NCBI GenBank assembly: GCA_934149165.1
Contig: CAKPDY010000002.1
Span: 1 to 64,000, forward strand
Reading direction: 5' to 3'
Source: an uncultured Clostridia bacterium
Lineage (GTDB): Bacteria > Bacillota > Clostridia > TANB77 > CAG-508
Length of the DNA stretch: 64,000 nt
This document shows positions 7,942-17,299 of this stretch, one piece after another. The stretch's first letter is position 1, and the number at the start of each line of letters is the position of its first letter. The notes under the pieces were generated by a model. It saw only the letters and a program-made list of their open reading frames with translations, was not told where the DNA came from and ran no database searches. The position numbers were made by a program, and so were the translations under genes.

Positions 7942-9091
7942 TTATACCTTTGAACAAGCCCTTGATATATTAAGAAGAATTCCTACATTACATAGTAAAA
8001 TTAATAAAGCAGTTCCTCCGATAACTAAAAAACGGTAAAGCCATTCCAGTTGTTGGAATAGTTGCTGTTACAACTGCAATATTAATTATTGCCTGTGCTC
8101 CAATTAAAGTTGTTATTCCTATTGCAACTATACTTCCAAACATATCTGGAGCTTTCATAGCAATTAAAATTCCCCTCCATATAAATACTGCAAACAAAGC
8201 TATTACAAATAAACAACCTACAAACCCTAACTCTTCTGCTAAAATTGCAAATATAAAATCATTATGTGGCTCTGGAATATATAAATACTTTTGTTTACTT
8301 TCTCCAAGTCCAACTCCAAAAAATCCACCTGAACCTATTGCATATAAACTTTGTACCATCTGATACCCTGTTCCTTGTGCATCTGCCCAAGGATTAAAAT
8401 ATGTTGCTATTCTTTCTAACCTAAAACCACCTTTTCCTTTTATTTGCAAAATACCAAGTACTCCAAATATCGCTGATATTCCAACTATACCAGCATTTAC
8501 AAAGTGTTTCATTCTACATCCTGCCATTATCATCATTGTAACTGTTATTATTCCAATAATTAAAGATACACTAAGGTGATTTTGTACCAAAAATAATATA
8601 GCTATTGGAGGTATAACAAAACATAATGGTTTTATAAAACCTTTTTTAAAATCTGTTAATTCTGATTTATGATCAGTCAAATATCCTGCATAAAAAATTA
8701 TTAATCCTATTTTAGTCAATTCTGATGGTTGAAATTGTGTAAATCCTAAATTTACCCATCTTGTTGCACCTTTTACCGATACTCCCAATCCAGGAACAAG
8801 CACAAGTAACAAAATAATCCATGATACATGATATATAATCCAATAATATTTTTTATAAAATCTATAATCAATTTTTGAAATTACAAACATTAGTATTACA
8901 CCAACTATTGCAAATGCAAATTGTTTTTTTACATATGTATAACTATTTCCTGTTGTTGACAATGCAGAAGGTGCACTTGCAGAAAGTATCATTATTATTC
9001 CCATTGCCAATAATACTAATACTGTTATACATAACGTAAAATCAAACTGATTATTCACAAATTTAGATACTTTTTTTATTTTTTTTCGCAT
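7942..9091 (-). CDS. ftsW: Division lipid II polymerase FtsW, with internal +1 frameshift at CGG
   Basis: This SEDS-family septal peptidoglycan glycosyltransferase has about ten membrane helices. VKGATRWVNLGFTQFQPSEL and the C-terminal TTGMALPFFSY are diagnostic. The zero frame fails at the invariant SYGG motif: after SY it reads CGG and ends ten codons later at 7988. Skipping the C at 8020 restores SYGGTALLILL and a normal C-terminus ending at 7942. The span is 1150 nt, which is 383 codons plus one base, giving 382 residues. Both flanking genes are intact cluster members, so loss of function is unlikely. This is one of eight identical events in the window. Confidence 0.93.
8018..8020 (-). 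other. CGG +1 recoding site in ftsW
   Basis: The codon order on the minus strand is AGT TAT, then C (8020), then GGA GGA ACT. Without the shift the frame stops at TAA ten codons on. With the shift the Gly falls on the first glycine of the invariant SYGG motif (residue 358 of 382). Confidence 0.9.
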
Positions 9092-9132
9092 TTGTAGTCT
9101 CCTTATCTTTATATTTTAATATTTTAAAAATA

Positions 9133-9178
9133 GTGAGGTTGGAAAAGGTATATATGGTTTTTCTTTTTCCAACCTCAC
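9133..9178. terminator. Terminator or attenuator between mraY and ftsW
   Basis: GTGAGGTTGGAAAA (9133-9146) pairs with TTTTCCAACCTCAC (9165-9178) over 14 bp. On the leftward strand it is followed by TATTTTT. Its place inside the cluster suggests partial termination of the mraY transcript before ftsW. Confidence 0.75.
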
Positions 9179-9196
9179 CTACTTTCTTTAAAATTA

Positions 9197-10174
9197 CTAA
9201 ATTACATTAATAGCAACAATAGAAAGAATTAAAGTAATTATACTAAATACTGATACTATTTTGTTCTCATTCCATCCACTTAATTCAAAATGATGGTGTA
9301 TAGGTGCCATTTTAAAAATTCTATTACCTGTTTTTTTAAAATATGCAACCTGCATCATTACTGAAATTGTTTCAATTATAGGAATAAATGCTAATATTAT
9401 TAAAATAAATGGCATTTTCATATATAAAGAAATTCCAGCTATTGCACCACCTAAAAGAAGTGAACCTGTATCTCCCATAAAAACTTTTGCTGGATGTAAA
9501 TTAAATAATAAAAATCCTAAACATGCTCCTATTAATACACATCCTATTAAAGTTACTTCTTTTATTCCCATCATAATACTTATAACTGTTAATGCTGTAA
9601 TTATAATTGTTGTAACACTTGTTGATAATCCATCAATTCCATCTGTTAAATTAACAGCATTTGTTGTACCTAATAAAACAAAAATTGCAAATGGTATATA
9701 TATCCAAATTGGTAATTCAATATATTGCTTTATAATTGGTATATATGTTTGTGTACCTATTGATAAAAAATTTACTAAATACAGTGTAAATGCCACAGCA
9801 ACAATTAATAATCCTATCATTTTATATGCTGGTTTTAATCCTTCAGTATTCTTAAATACAAGTTTTTTAAAATCATCTATAAATCCTATTAATCCAAATC
9901 CTACTGTAACAAAAGCAAGAGGTAACATATTTTTTGCAACTTCTGGTTCTGCTATAACATACATTTTATATAAAAATACTGTCATAATAGTTATTGTTAC
10001 AGCCATTATAATTCCACCCATTGTAGGAGTTCCTTGTTTTTTCAAATGAGATTTTGGTCCATCATCTCTTTCTATTTGACCAACCTTTAATCTTCTTAAA
10101 ATTGGTACTATTATTATAGATGATATTACACTAACTGCAAACGCTATTAATACTACCTTTATTTGAAATTCCAT
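9197..10174 (-). CDS. mraY: Phospho-MurNAc-pentapeptide transferase MraY
   Basis: MraY transfers phospho-MurNAc-pentapeptide to undecaprenyl phosphate, making lipid I. It is an integral membrane enzyme with about ten helices. GTPTMGGI, FIDDFKK with the catalytic Asp pair, NLTDGIDGLS, FMGDTGSLLLGG and the cytosolic MAPIHHHFEL loop are all visible. The 325 residues match the family. The start has AAAGGGG about 10 nt upstream. It follows murE by 47 nt and is followed by a hairpin terminator. Confidence 0.97.
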   Translation of the reverse strand: MEFQIKVVLIAFAVSVISSIIIVPILRRLKVGQIERDDGPKSHLKKQGTPTMGGIIMAVTITIMTVFLYKMYVIAEPEVAKNMLPLAFVTVGFGLIGFIDDFKKLVFKNTEGLKPAYKMIGLLIVAVAFTLYLVNFLSIGTQTYIPIIKQYIELPIWIYIPFAIFVLLGTTNAVNLTDGIDGLSTSVTTIIITALTVISIMMGIKEVTLIGCVLIGACLGFLLFNLHPAKVFMGDTGSLLLGGAIAGISLYMKMPFILIILAFIPIIETISVMMQVAYFKKTGNRIFKMAPIHHHFELSGWNENKIVSVFSIITLILSIVAINVI

Positions 10175-10221
10175 CTTTTGAATTCCCCTTTCTTACTGTT
10201 ATATATTGCATTATTTATTAT

Positions 10222-11700
10222 TTATTTAATTTTTCCATCAATAATATCATTAACTATAATTCTTTCATCAAAAGGATGTTTTACTCCATTTATTTCTTGA
10301 TAAGGTTCATGACCTTTTCCTGCAAGAACTATTATGTCATTTTTGTTAGCCATTTTTATTGCATATTTAATAGCTTCAATTCTATCTACTATACATGTAT
10401 ATTTACCTTTTGTTTTTTTAATTCCTTCTTCTATTTGATTTACTATTTTTTCTGGTTCTTCTGTTCTTGGATTATCAGATGTTATAATTGTGAAGTCTGC
10501 AATTTTCCCTGAAATTTCACCCATTAATGGTCTTTTTGTTGTATCTCTATCTCCACCACAACCAAATAAACTTATTACTCTACCTTTTGTATATGATTTA
10601 ACAGCTGATAAAATATTTGCTAAACTTTCTGGTGAATGTGCATAATCTATCATAATTGTTAATTCTTTTTTATTTTCTACCAATTCACTTCTTCCAGGTA
10701 CTTTTAAATCTAATAAAGCTGATTTAATTTCTTCTGCTCCACAACCTAATTTTGTTGTAATAGCAATTGCTGCCAATGAATTATATACACTAAATCTTCC
10801 TGGTATATCTATTTTTATTCTTTCATTTCTTGTACCTATTTTAACTTTATAATCTACAAAAGAATTTGTAACTGTTATATCTTTAGCTAATAAATTACAA
10901 TAATTATCTATACCATAAGTTGATATATTTTTTTCTGGCAATAATTTTGGTATTTTTGATGTTTGTAAATCATCTGCATTTACAAAACATGTTTTACACA
11001 TATCTAAAAGTTTTAATTTTGATTCAAAATAATCTTTCATATCTGGATGTTCTTTTGCACTAATATGGTCTTCTGAAAAATTTGTAAATACTCCTATATC
11101 AAAGTCACAACCTGCAACTCTGTTTAATTTTAAGCTTTGTGATGATACTTCCATAACAACAACTTCACATTTTTCTCTAGCCATTTTGCTAAAAATTTGT
11201 TGCAATTTTATACTTTCAGGTGTTGTTCTATCACTGTCTTCTAATTTTTCATCACCTATATATGTTGCTATAGTACCAATTAACCCAACTTTTTTTCCAG
11301 CTTTTTCTAATATTCTTTTTACCATAAAGCTTGTTGTTGTTTTTCCTTTTGTTCCAGTTATTCCAACCAATTTAAATTTACTTGATGGATGATTATAAAA
11401 ATTACAAGCACAAATTGCTAAAGCAAACCTTGTATCTGGTGCTAAAATTACTGTTACTTTATCCATTATTTCTTTTATTATTTTTTTATCTGCATCAATA
11501 CTTGCAATTACAGCTACTGCTCCTTTTTTTATAGCTTCTTTTATATAATTATGGCCATCAGTATCAAACCCTTTTATTGCAACAAATAAGCCATTTTCCT
11601 TTATGTTTCTTGAATTACTGTCTATATTTGAAATTTCTATATTTAAGTCACCTTTGACTTTTAATCCTTCTAAACTTGTTAATATGCTTTTTAATTCCAT
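10222..11700 (-). CDS. murE: UDP-MurNAc-tripeptide synthetase MurE, diaminopimelate type
   Basis: This ATP-dependent cytoplasmic ligase adds the third amino acid to UDP-MurNAc-L-Ala-D-Glu. It shows the Mur ligase order: N-terminal UDP-binding domain, ATPase domain with GITGTKGKTTT at about residue 109, and C-terminal domain. The DNPR tetrapeptide in ITSDNPRTEEP is the known marker for meso-diaminopimelate as substrate, so the wall is inferred to be of A1-gamma type. The start has GGAGG. It has its own consensus promoter and a conserved 20-nt upstream element. murF and murD are not in this cluster. Confidence 0.96.
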   Translation of the reverse strand: MELKSILTSLEGLKVKGDLNIEISNIDSNSRNIKENGLFVAIKGFDTDGHNYIKEAIKKGAVAVIASIDADKKIIKEIMDKVTVILAPDTRFALAICACNFYNHPSSKFKLVGITGTKGKTTTSFMVKRILEKAGKKVGLIGTIATYIGDEKLEDSDRTTPESIKLQQIFSKMAREKCEVVVMEVSSQSLKLNRVAGCDFDIGVFTNFSEDHISAKEHPDMKDYFESKLKLLDMCKTCFVNADDLQTSKIPKLLPEKNISTYGIDNYCNLLAKDITVTNSFVDYKVKIGTRNERIKIDIPGRFSVYNSLAAIAITTKLGCGAEEIKSALLDLKVPGRSELVENKKELTIMIDYAHSPESLANILSAVKSYTKGRVISLFGCGGDRDTTKRPLMGEISGKIADFTIITSDNPRTEEPEKIVNQIEEGIKKTKGKYTCIVDRIEAIKYAIKMANKNDIIVLAGKGHEPYQEINGVKHPFDERIIVNDIIDGKIK

Positions 11701-11727
11701 AAAACCCTCCAGTTCTAATTTTTTTAT

Positions 11728-11756
11728 ATTATATATCTATTTTTTTAATTTAGCAA
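11728..11756 (-). promoter_or_regulatory. SigA-type promoter of murE
   Basis: On the minus strand, TTGCTA (11756-11751), a 17-nt spacer and TATAAT (11733-11728). The start point is predicted near 11721, about 20 nt before the ATG. Confidence 0.7.
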
Positions 11757-11792
11757 TACCAAATATTTATTAATTGTTACAAGTGCCCCTAA

Positions 11793-11812
11793 ATTGTAGA
11801 GTAGGCTAAAAG
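11793..11812 (-). repeat. 20-nt element upstream of the murE promoter
   Basis: On the minus strand this reads CTTTTAGCCTACTCTACAAT, identical over 20 nt to 31616-31635. It ends 36 nt before the -35 box. The other copy ends 37 nt before the -35 box of walR. Confidence 0.6.
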
Positions 11813-11828
11813 CTGACTTGTAATAAAA

Positions 11829-13881
11829 CTATTCAACAATTACCCCACTTCCTTCTAAAATTTGAACTCCAGAAGATGGAATTTGATTTGTTACTACAAA
11901 TTCATCTTGTTTTTCTATTTCTTGTCTTGTTGTTATTTGTAATCCACAATCTTCCAAAGTTTTTTTAGCTTCTTTATATGTAAGACCTATAATATTTGGA
12001 ACATCGACATTCATTTTTATATCTTCGCTTGAAACATTATCCTTTGATACATCTAAATATGGTAGTGCTTCTGTTAGAATTTGTGAAGCAACAGGTGCTG
12101 CTACACCACCTCCTCCATGACCACCTTCACCAGTAGGATTATACATAACAACCAAAACAACCAATTGTGGATTAGATACTGGTGTTACCCCAACAAATGA
12201 TGCAACATATTTATTGGTATTTACACCATCTTCTGATGTTCCTGTTTTTCCACCAATAGAATATCCCTTTACTTGTGCATTTTTTCCAGTTCCTTCTGAT
12301 ACAACACTTTCCATCATGCTTAGAATTTTTTTTGAAGTTTCCTCAGACACAACTCTTTCTTTTGTAACACTCTCAACATCTGTAACTTCACCATTTTCAC
12401 TATTTATTATTTGTTTTACAATTCTAGGTTTTATGTATGTTCCGCCATTTGCTATAGTTGAAACAGCTGTGCACATTTGTATTGGTGTTATTTCAAACCT
12501 TTGCCCAAATGCAATTGTTCCGTAATTCTACTGGTCCAACTTTGTCTTCTGCAAGGAAAATACTTCCTGCCTCTCCTGGTAAATCTATTCCTGTTTTATT
12601 TAAAAAGCCAAACTTTTTTAAATATGAATAATATGTATGAACTCCAAGTTTTTGACCTATTCCTATAAATACTGGATTACATGAATTCATTAATGCTTCT
12701 CTTAATGTTTGGGCTCCATGAGGTCTGTAATATCTCCAACACTTAATACGCACTCCTGCAATTTCTATTGAACCACTACAATTAAATTCACCTTTGTTGT
12801 CAGTATCTGTAATTTTTTCTTCCAACGCTGCTGAGGCTGTAATTAACTTAAATGTTGACCCTGGTTCATATCCATCTGAAATAGCTCTATTTCTCCACAT
12901 TTGTTGTAAAAGTGCAGATTTTTCTTCTTGTGGTAAATTATCCCAATTATTTTTTATTTCTTCATTATTTACTGTATATGGTTCATTTAAATTATAATTT
13001 GGATACCCTGCCATTGCTAAAACATCGCCATTATTAGGATTCATTACAATTGCACAACCACCTTCTGTACACTGATTATCTATACATGCTTCTGCCAAAT
13101 ATTTTTCTGCAATTCCTTGAATTGTTGCATCAATTGTAAGGACTAAATCATTTCCATCAATTGCTGATTCATAGTCTTCACCTTCTTTTAAAAGTGTTTG
13201 CCCTTTTGCATCAGTTATTTTTATAATTTTTCCTGTTTCACCTTTTAATTTAGAATCATACAAAGCTTCAATTCCATCTAAACCTTGATTATCACTTCCG
13301 CAAAATCCTATAATTTGAGATGCTAAATTATTGTAAGGGTAATATCTTTTTGTATCTTCATCTACATTTATGCCTGTTAAAATATTATTTTGTTCCATCC
13401 ATTTCATTAATTCATCTGCTTGTTCTTTTTCAACTTTTCTAGCAATTGTTTCAATAGAACTTCTTTTAGATACTTTTTTTAATGTAGTTTCATAATCTAC
13501 ATTAAAAATTTCTGATAATGCTTTTGCAACCTTTTCTTTATCTTCTTTAGCTATGTTTACTGGGTTTACTGTAATTGTTCTAACTGTAGCACTTACCGCT
13601 AATACTTTTGTACCTGTTGCATCATAAATTGTTCCTCTTTTGGGATTAATTTTTCTGTCAAGGGTGTGTTGCACATATGCCATATATTTTAATTTATTAC
13701 CATCTATAAATTGTATCCATGCAATTCTGCCAATCATTAGATTTGCTACCAAAAATACCACAATTATTGCATTTCTCATTCGTTTTTTTCTTGTCAAAGT
13801 TCCTTTTTTTTCAATTTGACTAATTTTAAATTTATCTTTCTTTTTCTTAGCTTTCTTAGCCATTTTTCTAATGTTGCTCAT
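11829..13881 (-). CDS. spoVD: Class B penicillin-binding transpeptidase SpoVD/FtsI, with internal +1 frameshift at CGG
   Basis: This is the peptidoglycan transpeptidase of the division cluster. The N-terminus is basic and cytoplasmic, with a membrane anchor at about residues 38-57. It is followed by the dimerisation domain, a transpeptidase domain with YEPGSTFK (catalytic Ser), a SCN-type motif in MNSCNPVF and KTGTS, and a C-terminal PASTA domain (DVPNIIGLTYKEAKKTL). The zero frame breaks after GPVEL at a CGG and ends at 12493. Skipping the C at 12522 joins it to GTIAFGQRFEITPIQM and the rest. The 2053-nt span gives 683 residues. The PASTA tail points to SpoVD; no second class B enzyme lies in the cluster, so a role in vegetative division remains possible. 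Confidence 0.92.
12520..12522 (-). other. CGG +1 recoding site in spoVD
   Basis: The codon order is GAA TTA, then C (12522), then GGA ACA ATT GCA. The zero frame stops nine codons on at TGA. The shifted frame gives GTIAFGQ, the expected transpeptidase motif, at residue 454 of 683. Confidence 0.9.
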
Positions 13882-13997
13882 TGCATTTTCCTCCTTAGAA
13901 TAATATATGTAGGGAAAAATATGGTTATGCCAATTGGTAAGATGTGGAAAAAAGAGAAATGAATATTAAAAAAAATTACAAAACCACACATTTTCCA

Positions 13998-14027
13998 TTG
14001 GCAATTCAAAAACATTTATGATATAAT
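13998..14027 (+). promoter_or_regulatory. Promoter of alr
   Basis: TTGGCA (13998-14003), an 18-nt spacer and TATAAT (14022-14027), reading rightward into alr. It lies in the divergent region between spoVD and alr. Confidence 0.65.
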
Positions 14028-14049
14028 CCAGTAAAAAAAGGAGAATCCC

Positions 14050-15237
14050 ATGTACAGACAAACTTACCTAGAAGTCGATTGTGAAAAACTAAAAAACAAC
14101 ATAATCGAAATTAAAAAAAATTATCCAAACTATAACTATTACTTTGGAGTAGTAAAAGCTAATGCTTATGGTCATGGAAGTTATATAATTAATAGCTTAA
14201 TAGCCGGAGGAATAAACTATTTAGCAGTTTCTTCATTAGAAGAAGCACTAAATCTTAGAACATATAATTCGGAAATTCCAATATTAGTTCTAGAACCTAT
14301 TCATATAGACTATATTGAAACCTGTATTCAAAATAATATTACAATAACAGTTTCAAACATAGAATATTTTAAAAATTTATTAAAACTCGAATTATCAAAT
14401 ACATTAAAACTACACATAAAATTAGACACCGGTATGAGCAGACTAGGAATTCAAACTAAGGAAGATTTTAATTTTATAATACAAAACATTCCACAAAACC
14501 CAAAACTATTCTTAGAAGGAATCTACACACATTTTGCTACAAGTGGAATACTAGACAAACATTGGGATAATCAATTAGAAACTTTTAAACAAATTACTCA
14601 AGACATTGATTTATCAACAATTCCAATAGTACATATGGGTAGATCTTTAACACTTGTTAATCACCCAAAAATACCATTTTGCAATGGCATTAGACTTGGA
14701 ATAATAATGTATGGAATGTCACAAAATATGCCAAAAGCCACAGGACTTAAGGCATTTCTAAGAAATATTCGTAACAACTATACTAAGAAAAAATTAAAAA
14801 TAAGTCCAACAACTACTACAAATAATTTAAATTTACAAACTTCAATAACTTTGTATAGTGAAGTTATTGATTTAAGAAAAATAAAGAAAAATAATTTTGT
14901 TGGATATGGTGCCTCATATATTGCAGATACAGATACAATAATTGCAACTATACCAATTGGTTATGCTGATGGTGTTCCTAAAAAAATTAAACATGTAGTT
15001 ATTAATAACAAAAAATACAATGTTGTTGGTGATATATGCATGGACATGCTTTCTGTTAAAGTTGATGATACTGTTAAATTAGGTGATAAAGTTATTTTAG
15101 TTGGCGGAGATAAATTACCTGTAAAAACAGTTGCTAATGAATGTGGTATTAACAGTTATACTTTATTTACAGGTATTACAACCAGAGTTCCTAGAGTATA
15201 TAAAGTAGAAGACGATTATGTTGAAATTAAGTATTAG
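14050..15237 (+). CDS. alr: Alanine racemase
   Basis: This PLP enzyme interconverts L- and D-alanine for the wall pentapeptide. The PLP lysine lies in VVKANAYGHG (about residue 37). The barrel carries HIKLDTGMSRLG and the catalytic Tyr region follows in VGYGASY. The C-terminal domain has IPIGYADGVP and GDICMDML. The 395 residues include an extra Lys/Thr-rich insertion of about 30 residues near residue 240, which is slightly unusual. The AAGGAG site and ATG are clear. It sits divergently inside the division cluster, just upstream of an ATP-grasp ligase. Confidence 0.95.
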   Translation: MYRQTYLEVDCEKLKNNIIEIKKNYPNYNYYFGVVKANAYGHGSYIINSLIAGGINYLAVSSLEEALNLRTYNSEIPILVLEPIHIDYIETCIQNNITITVSNIEYFKNLLKLELSNTLKLHIKLDTGMSRLGIQTKEDFNFIIQNIPQNPKLFLEGIYTHFATSGILDKHWDNQLETFKQITQDIDLSTIPIVHMGRSLTLVNHPKIPFCNGIRLGIIMYGMSQNMPKATGLKAFLRNIRNNYTKKKLKISPTTTTNNLNLQTSITLYSEVIDLRKIKKNNFVGYGASYIADTDTIIATIPIGYADGVPKKIKHVVINNKKYNVVGDICMDMLSVKVDDTVKLGDKVILVGGDKLPVKTVANECGINSYTLFTGITTRVPRVYKVEDDYVEIKY

Positions 15238-15299
15238 TAAAATAAATGGTTTATAGGTATTTCCAATTTAAAAACCTAAATATATTATACAAGGAGTAT

Positions 15300-15353
15300 A
15301 TGATGTATTTAAGTTATACAATACATCATACAAGTAAAAAATATGGATTTTGA
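15300..15353 (+). CDS. 17-codon leader ORF overlapping the ATP-grasp gene
   Basis: A short ORF (MMYLSYTIHHTSKKYGF) starts four nt after AAGGAG, the best ribosome-binding site in the gap. Its stop lies 11 nt inside the next gene in another frame. The next gene has only a weak site of its own, so translational coupling is likely. The start codons lie in a 9-bp hairpin (ATGATGTAT at 15300-15308 pairing with ATACATCAT at 15321-15329). Confidence 0.45.
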   Translation: MMYLSYTIHHTSKKYGF

Positions 15354-16563
15354 AATTTTAATAATTGGAACAGATGCAAATGCTTATTATATGGCAAGAT
15401 GTTACCATGAATTATACAATAAAAAAGCAAATTTACTTGGCAAAAAGCCAATGATATATACAAAATATACAAATATTCTAAATGTTATTTATAATGATAA
15501 AATATGGACAGAGCAAGGTTTTTTAGATGCACTTGAAGATTTTAGAAAACAATATCCTAATAAAAAAATTCTTCTAATAAGTTCTAATGAAACATATGCT
15601 GAATTTATAAGTAAAAATAGGGACAAAATAAATGAACAATTTGTTCACAATTATCCTAATATTGATATAATAAATAGTTTAATTATGAAGGAAACTTTTT
15701 ATAAAACATATGAAAATTCTGTACTTAATTTTCCAAAAACTGTTTATTATAATTGCAGTAAACCAACTGAAATATCAAATGATTTCACATATCCTGTAAT
15801 TATAAAACCAAGTAATGTTATTGAATATAATCATATAAATTTTGAAGGTAAAAATAAAATTTATAAAGTTAATTCTAAAGAAGAACTAGTAAATACTGTA
15901 AATAAAATAGTTTCAAATGGATATAAAGATACTTTAATTTTACAAGAATTTATTCCAGGTGATGATAGTTATTTATTTGATAGTGTTGTATATTGTGGTA
16001 AAGATAAAAAAGTCAAATTAATATCATTTGCACAAATTGGTTTGCAAGAACATTCTAAAACAATGGTTGGAAATGCTGCTGTTTTAATAAATGGGTTTAA
16101 TCAGTATGGTGATAATTCCGAAATGATACAAACAATTAAAACATTTATGGAAGATATTGGGTACCAAGGCTTTGCTGAATTTGATATGAAATATGATTAC
16201 AGAGATAAAAAGTTTAAGGTTCTTGAAATTAATGCTAGACAAGGTAGATGTAGCTATTATATTACACCTATTGGTTATAATTTGGTTAAAGTACTTGCTG
16301 ATGATTTAATTTATAATAAAAATATGGATTTTAAAGTTTTAGATGATGAGGTTTTACTTTCTTTTGTGCCTAAAGGTGTTATAAAAAAATATGTAGTAAA
16401 TGATGTTTTTAAGAAAAAAGCATTGTCATTATGGAAAAACGGTGTTGTTAATCCACTAAAATATAAAAAAGACACTTGCTTTAAAAGAAAACTTTTACTT
16501 GCAAGACGTCATATAGATTATTATAAGGAATATAAAAATGGTGTTTGGGAAAATAAAGGATAA
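15343..16563 (+). CDS. ATP-grasp carboxylate-amine ligase, possibly D-aspartate ligase-like
   Basis: This 406-residue cytoplasmic protein has an N-terminal pre-ATP-grasp Rossmann-like part (ILIIGTDANAYYMARCYHE). The ATP-grasp core includes YPVIIKPSN, LILQEFIPGDDSYLFD and FKVLEINARQGR with the metal-binding Glu/Asn pair. The layout resembles the D-aspartate ligase family, which attaches D-Asp to the lysine of the wall peptide. Here it follows alanine racemase, which favours a D-amino-acid or cell-wall substrate. However, murE looks diaminopimelate-type, so D-Asp crossbridges are not expected and the true substrate is open. Translation is probably coupled to the leader ORF. Confidence 0.6.
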   Translation: MDFEILIIGTDANAYYMARCYHELYNKKANLLGKKPMIYTKYTNILNVIYNDKIWTEQGFLDALEDFRKQYPNKKILLISSNETYAEFISKNRDKINEQFVHNYPNIDIINSLIMKETFYKTYENSVLNFPKTVYYNCSKPTEISNDFTYPVIIKPSNVIEYNHINFEGKNKIYKVNSKEELVNTVNKIVSNGYKDTLILQEFIPGDDSYLFDSVVYCGKDKKVKLISFAQIGLQEHSKTMVGNAAVLINGFNQYGDNSEMIQTIKTFMEDIGYQGFAEFDMKYDYRDKKFKVLEINARQGRCSYYITPIGYNLVKVLADDLIYNKNMDFKVLDDEVLLSFVPKGVIKKYVVNDVFKKKALSLWKNGVVNPLKYKKDTCFKRKLLLARRHIDYYKEYKNGVWENKG

Positions 16564-16596
16564 GTCTATTTTTAAAGGACTTATCCTTTATTTTCC
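16548..16596. terminator. Shared convergent terminator embedded in two coding ends
   Basis: A perfect 19-bp stem (16548-16566 with 16578-16596, 11-nt loop) spans the stop codon of the rightward ATP-grasp gene and that of the leftward ftsL. The last codons of both genes form its arms. T-rich sequence flanks it on both strands. Confidence 0.8.
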
Positions 16597-17286
16597 AGTT
16601 TTAATAAAACCTTTAATTAATTTTTCAAAAAATCCTGTTTCTTCTTCAATTGTTATTTGTTCTGCTGCTGGTGCAACATAATCTTGTTTTGGCAAACTTA
16701 CATAAATTTTTTGATTATTTTCTAATTTTTTCATTCCTAATCTCTCTTGTGCAGATTGCTCTATAGCTTTTAAATTCAAATTATTTTCAATACTTACTTC
16801 TATTTGCTGATTAGTTTTGCTTAGTGCTTCTAGTTCTTTTTTATATTGTTCCTTTTTGTTAAAACTCTCACTTATTAAAGAATTTTGATAACTAATAGCA
16901 AACAGCACAGAAAATCCTGTAATTAAAAACATAACCATTTTTATTTTGGTTTTTACATTGTTTCTAGCTTTAGCATTATTTTGTATATCTGCATTAGAAT
17001 TAGAAACTTTTTTTACTTTTACATTATTGTTATCTTTTGTAACCTGTTTCCTTCTATATTCAGGGTTTTGTCTAGCTGGTACTTTTGTTATTCTTTCAGT
17101 ACTTCGTACATCTCTATAAGAAGTATTTTTTGTGTTTCTATTGTTTTTTTTCATAGTATTTCCAGAAGTGTTTTTATTTGATACAGGTTCTTCTTTTTTT
17201 GGATACCTATTTTTAAATGGTGTATGTTCCTGGCTAAGCTTTCTAGGATTTGTATCATACTGGTATCCATAAAACCTATCTACCAT
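16588..17286 (-). CDS. ftsL: FtsL-like cell division protein
   Basis: A bitopic membrane protein between rsmH and spoVD, the standard place of ftsL. The N-terminal ~105 residues are basic and low-complexity (Asn, Lys, Arg, Thr), longer than usual. A membrane helix follows at about residues 114-132 (MVMFLITGFSVLFAISY). A coiled coil comes next (KKEQYKKELEALSKTNQQIEV) with the DivIC/FtsL-type end AQERLGMKKLENNQKIYV. It would act as a scaffold with the septal SEDS-PBP pair. Assignment rests on context and topology, since sequence conservation in this family is low. Confidence 0.75.
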   Translation of the reverse strand: MVDRFYGYQYDTNPRKLSQEHTPFKNRYPKKEEPVSNKNTSGNTMKKNNRNTKNTSYRDVRSTERITKVPARQNPEYRRKQVTKDNNNVKVKKVSNSNADIQNNAKARNNVKTKIKMVMFLITGFSVLFAISYQNSLISESFNKKEQYKKELEALSKTNQQIEVSIENNLNLKAIEQSAQERLGMKKLENNQKIYVSLPKQDYVAPAAEQITIEEETGFFEKLIKGFIKTGK

Positions 17287-17299
17287 TAATTATTTCACC

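Noticed and set aside
15240..15342. N-terminal extension of the ATP-grasp gene into the leader
   Set aside because: The frame closes at a TAA near 15310 and has no ATG before 15343.
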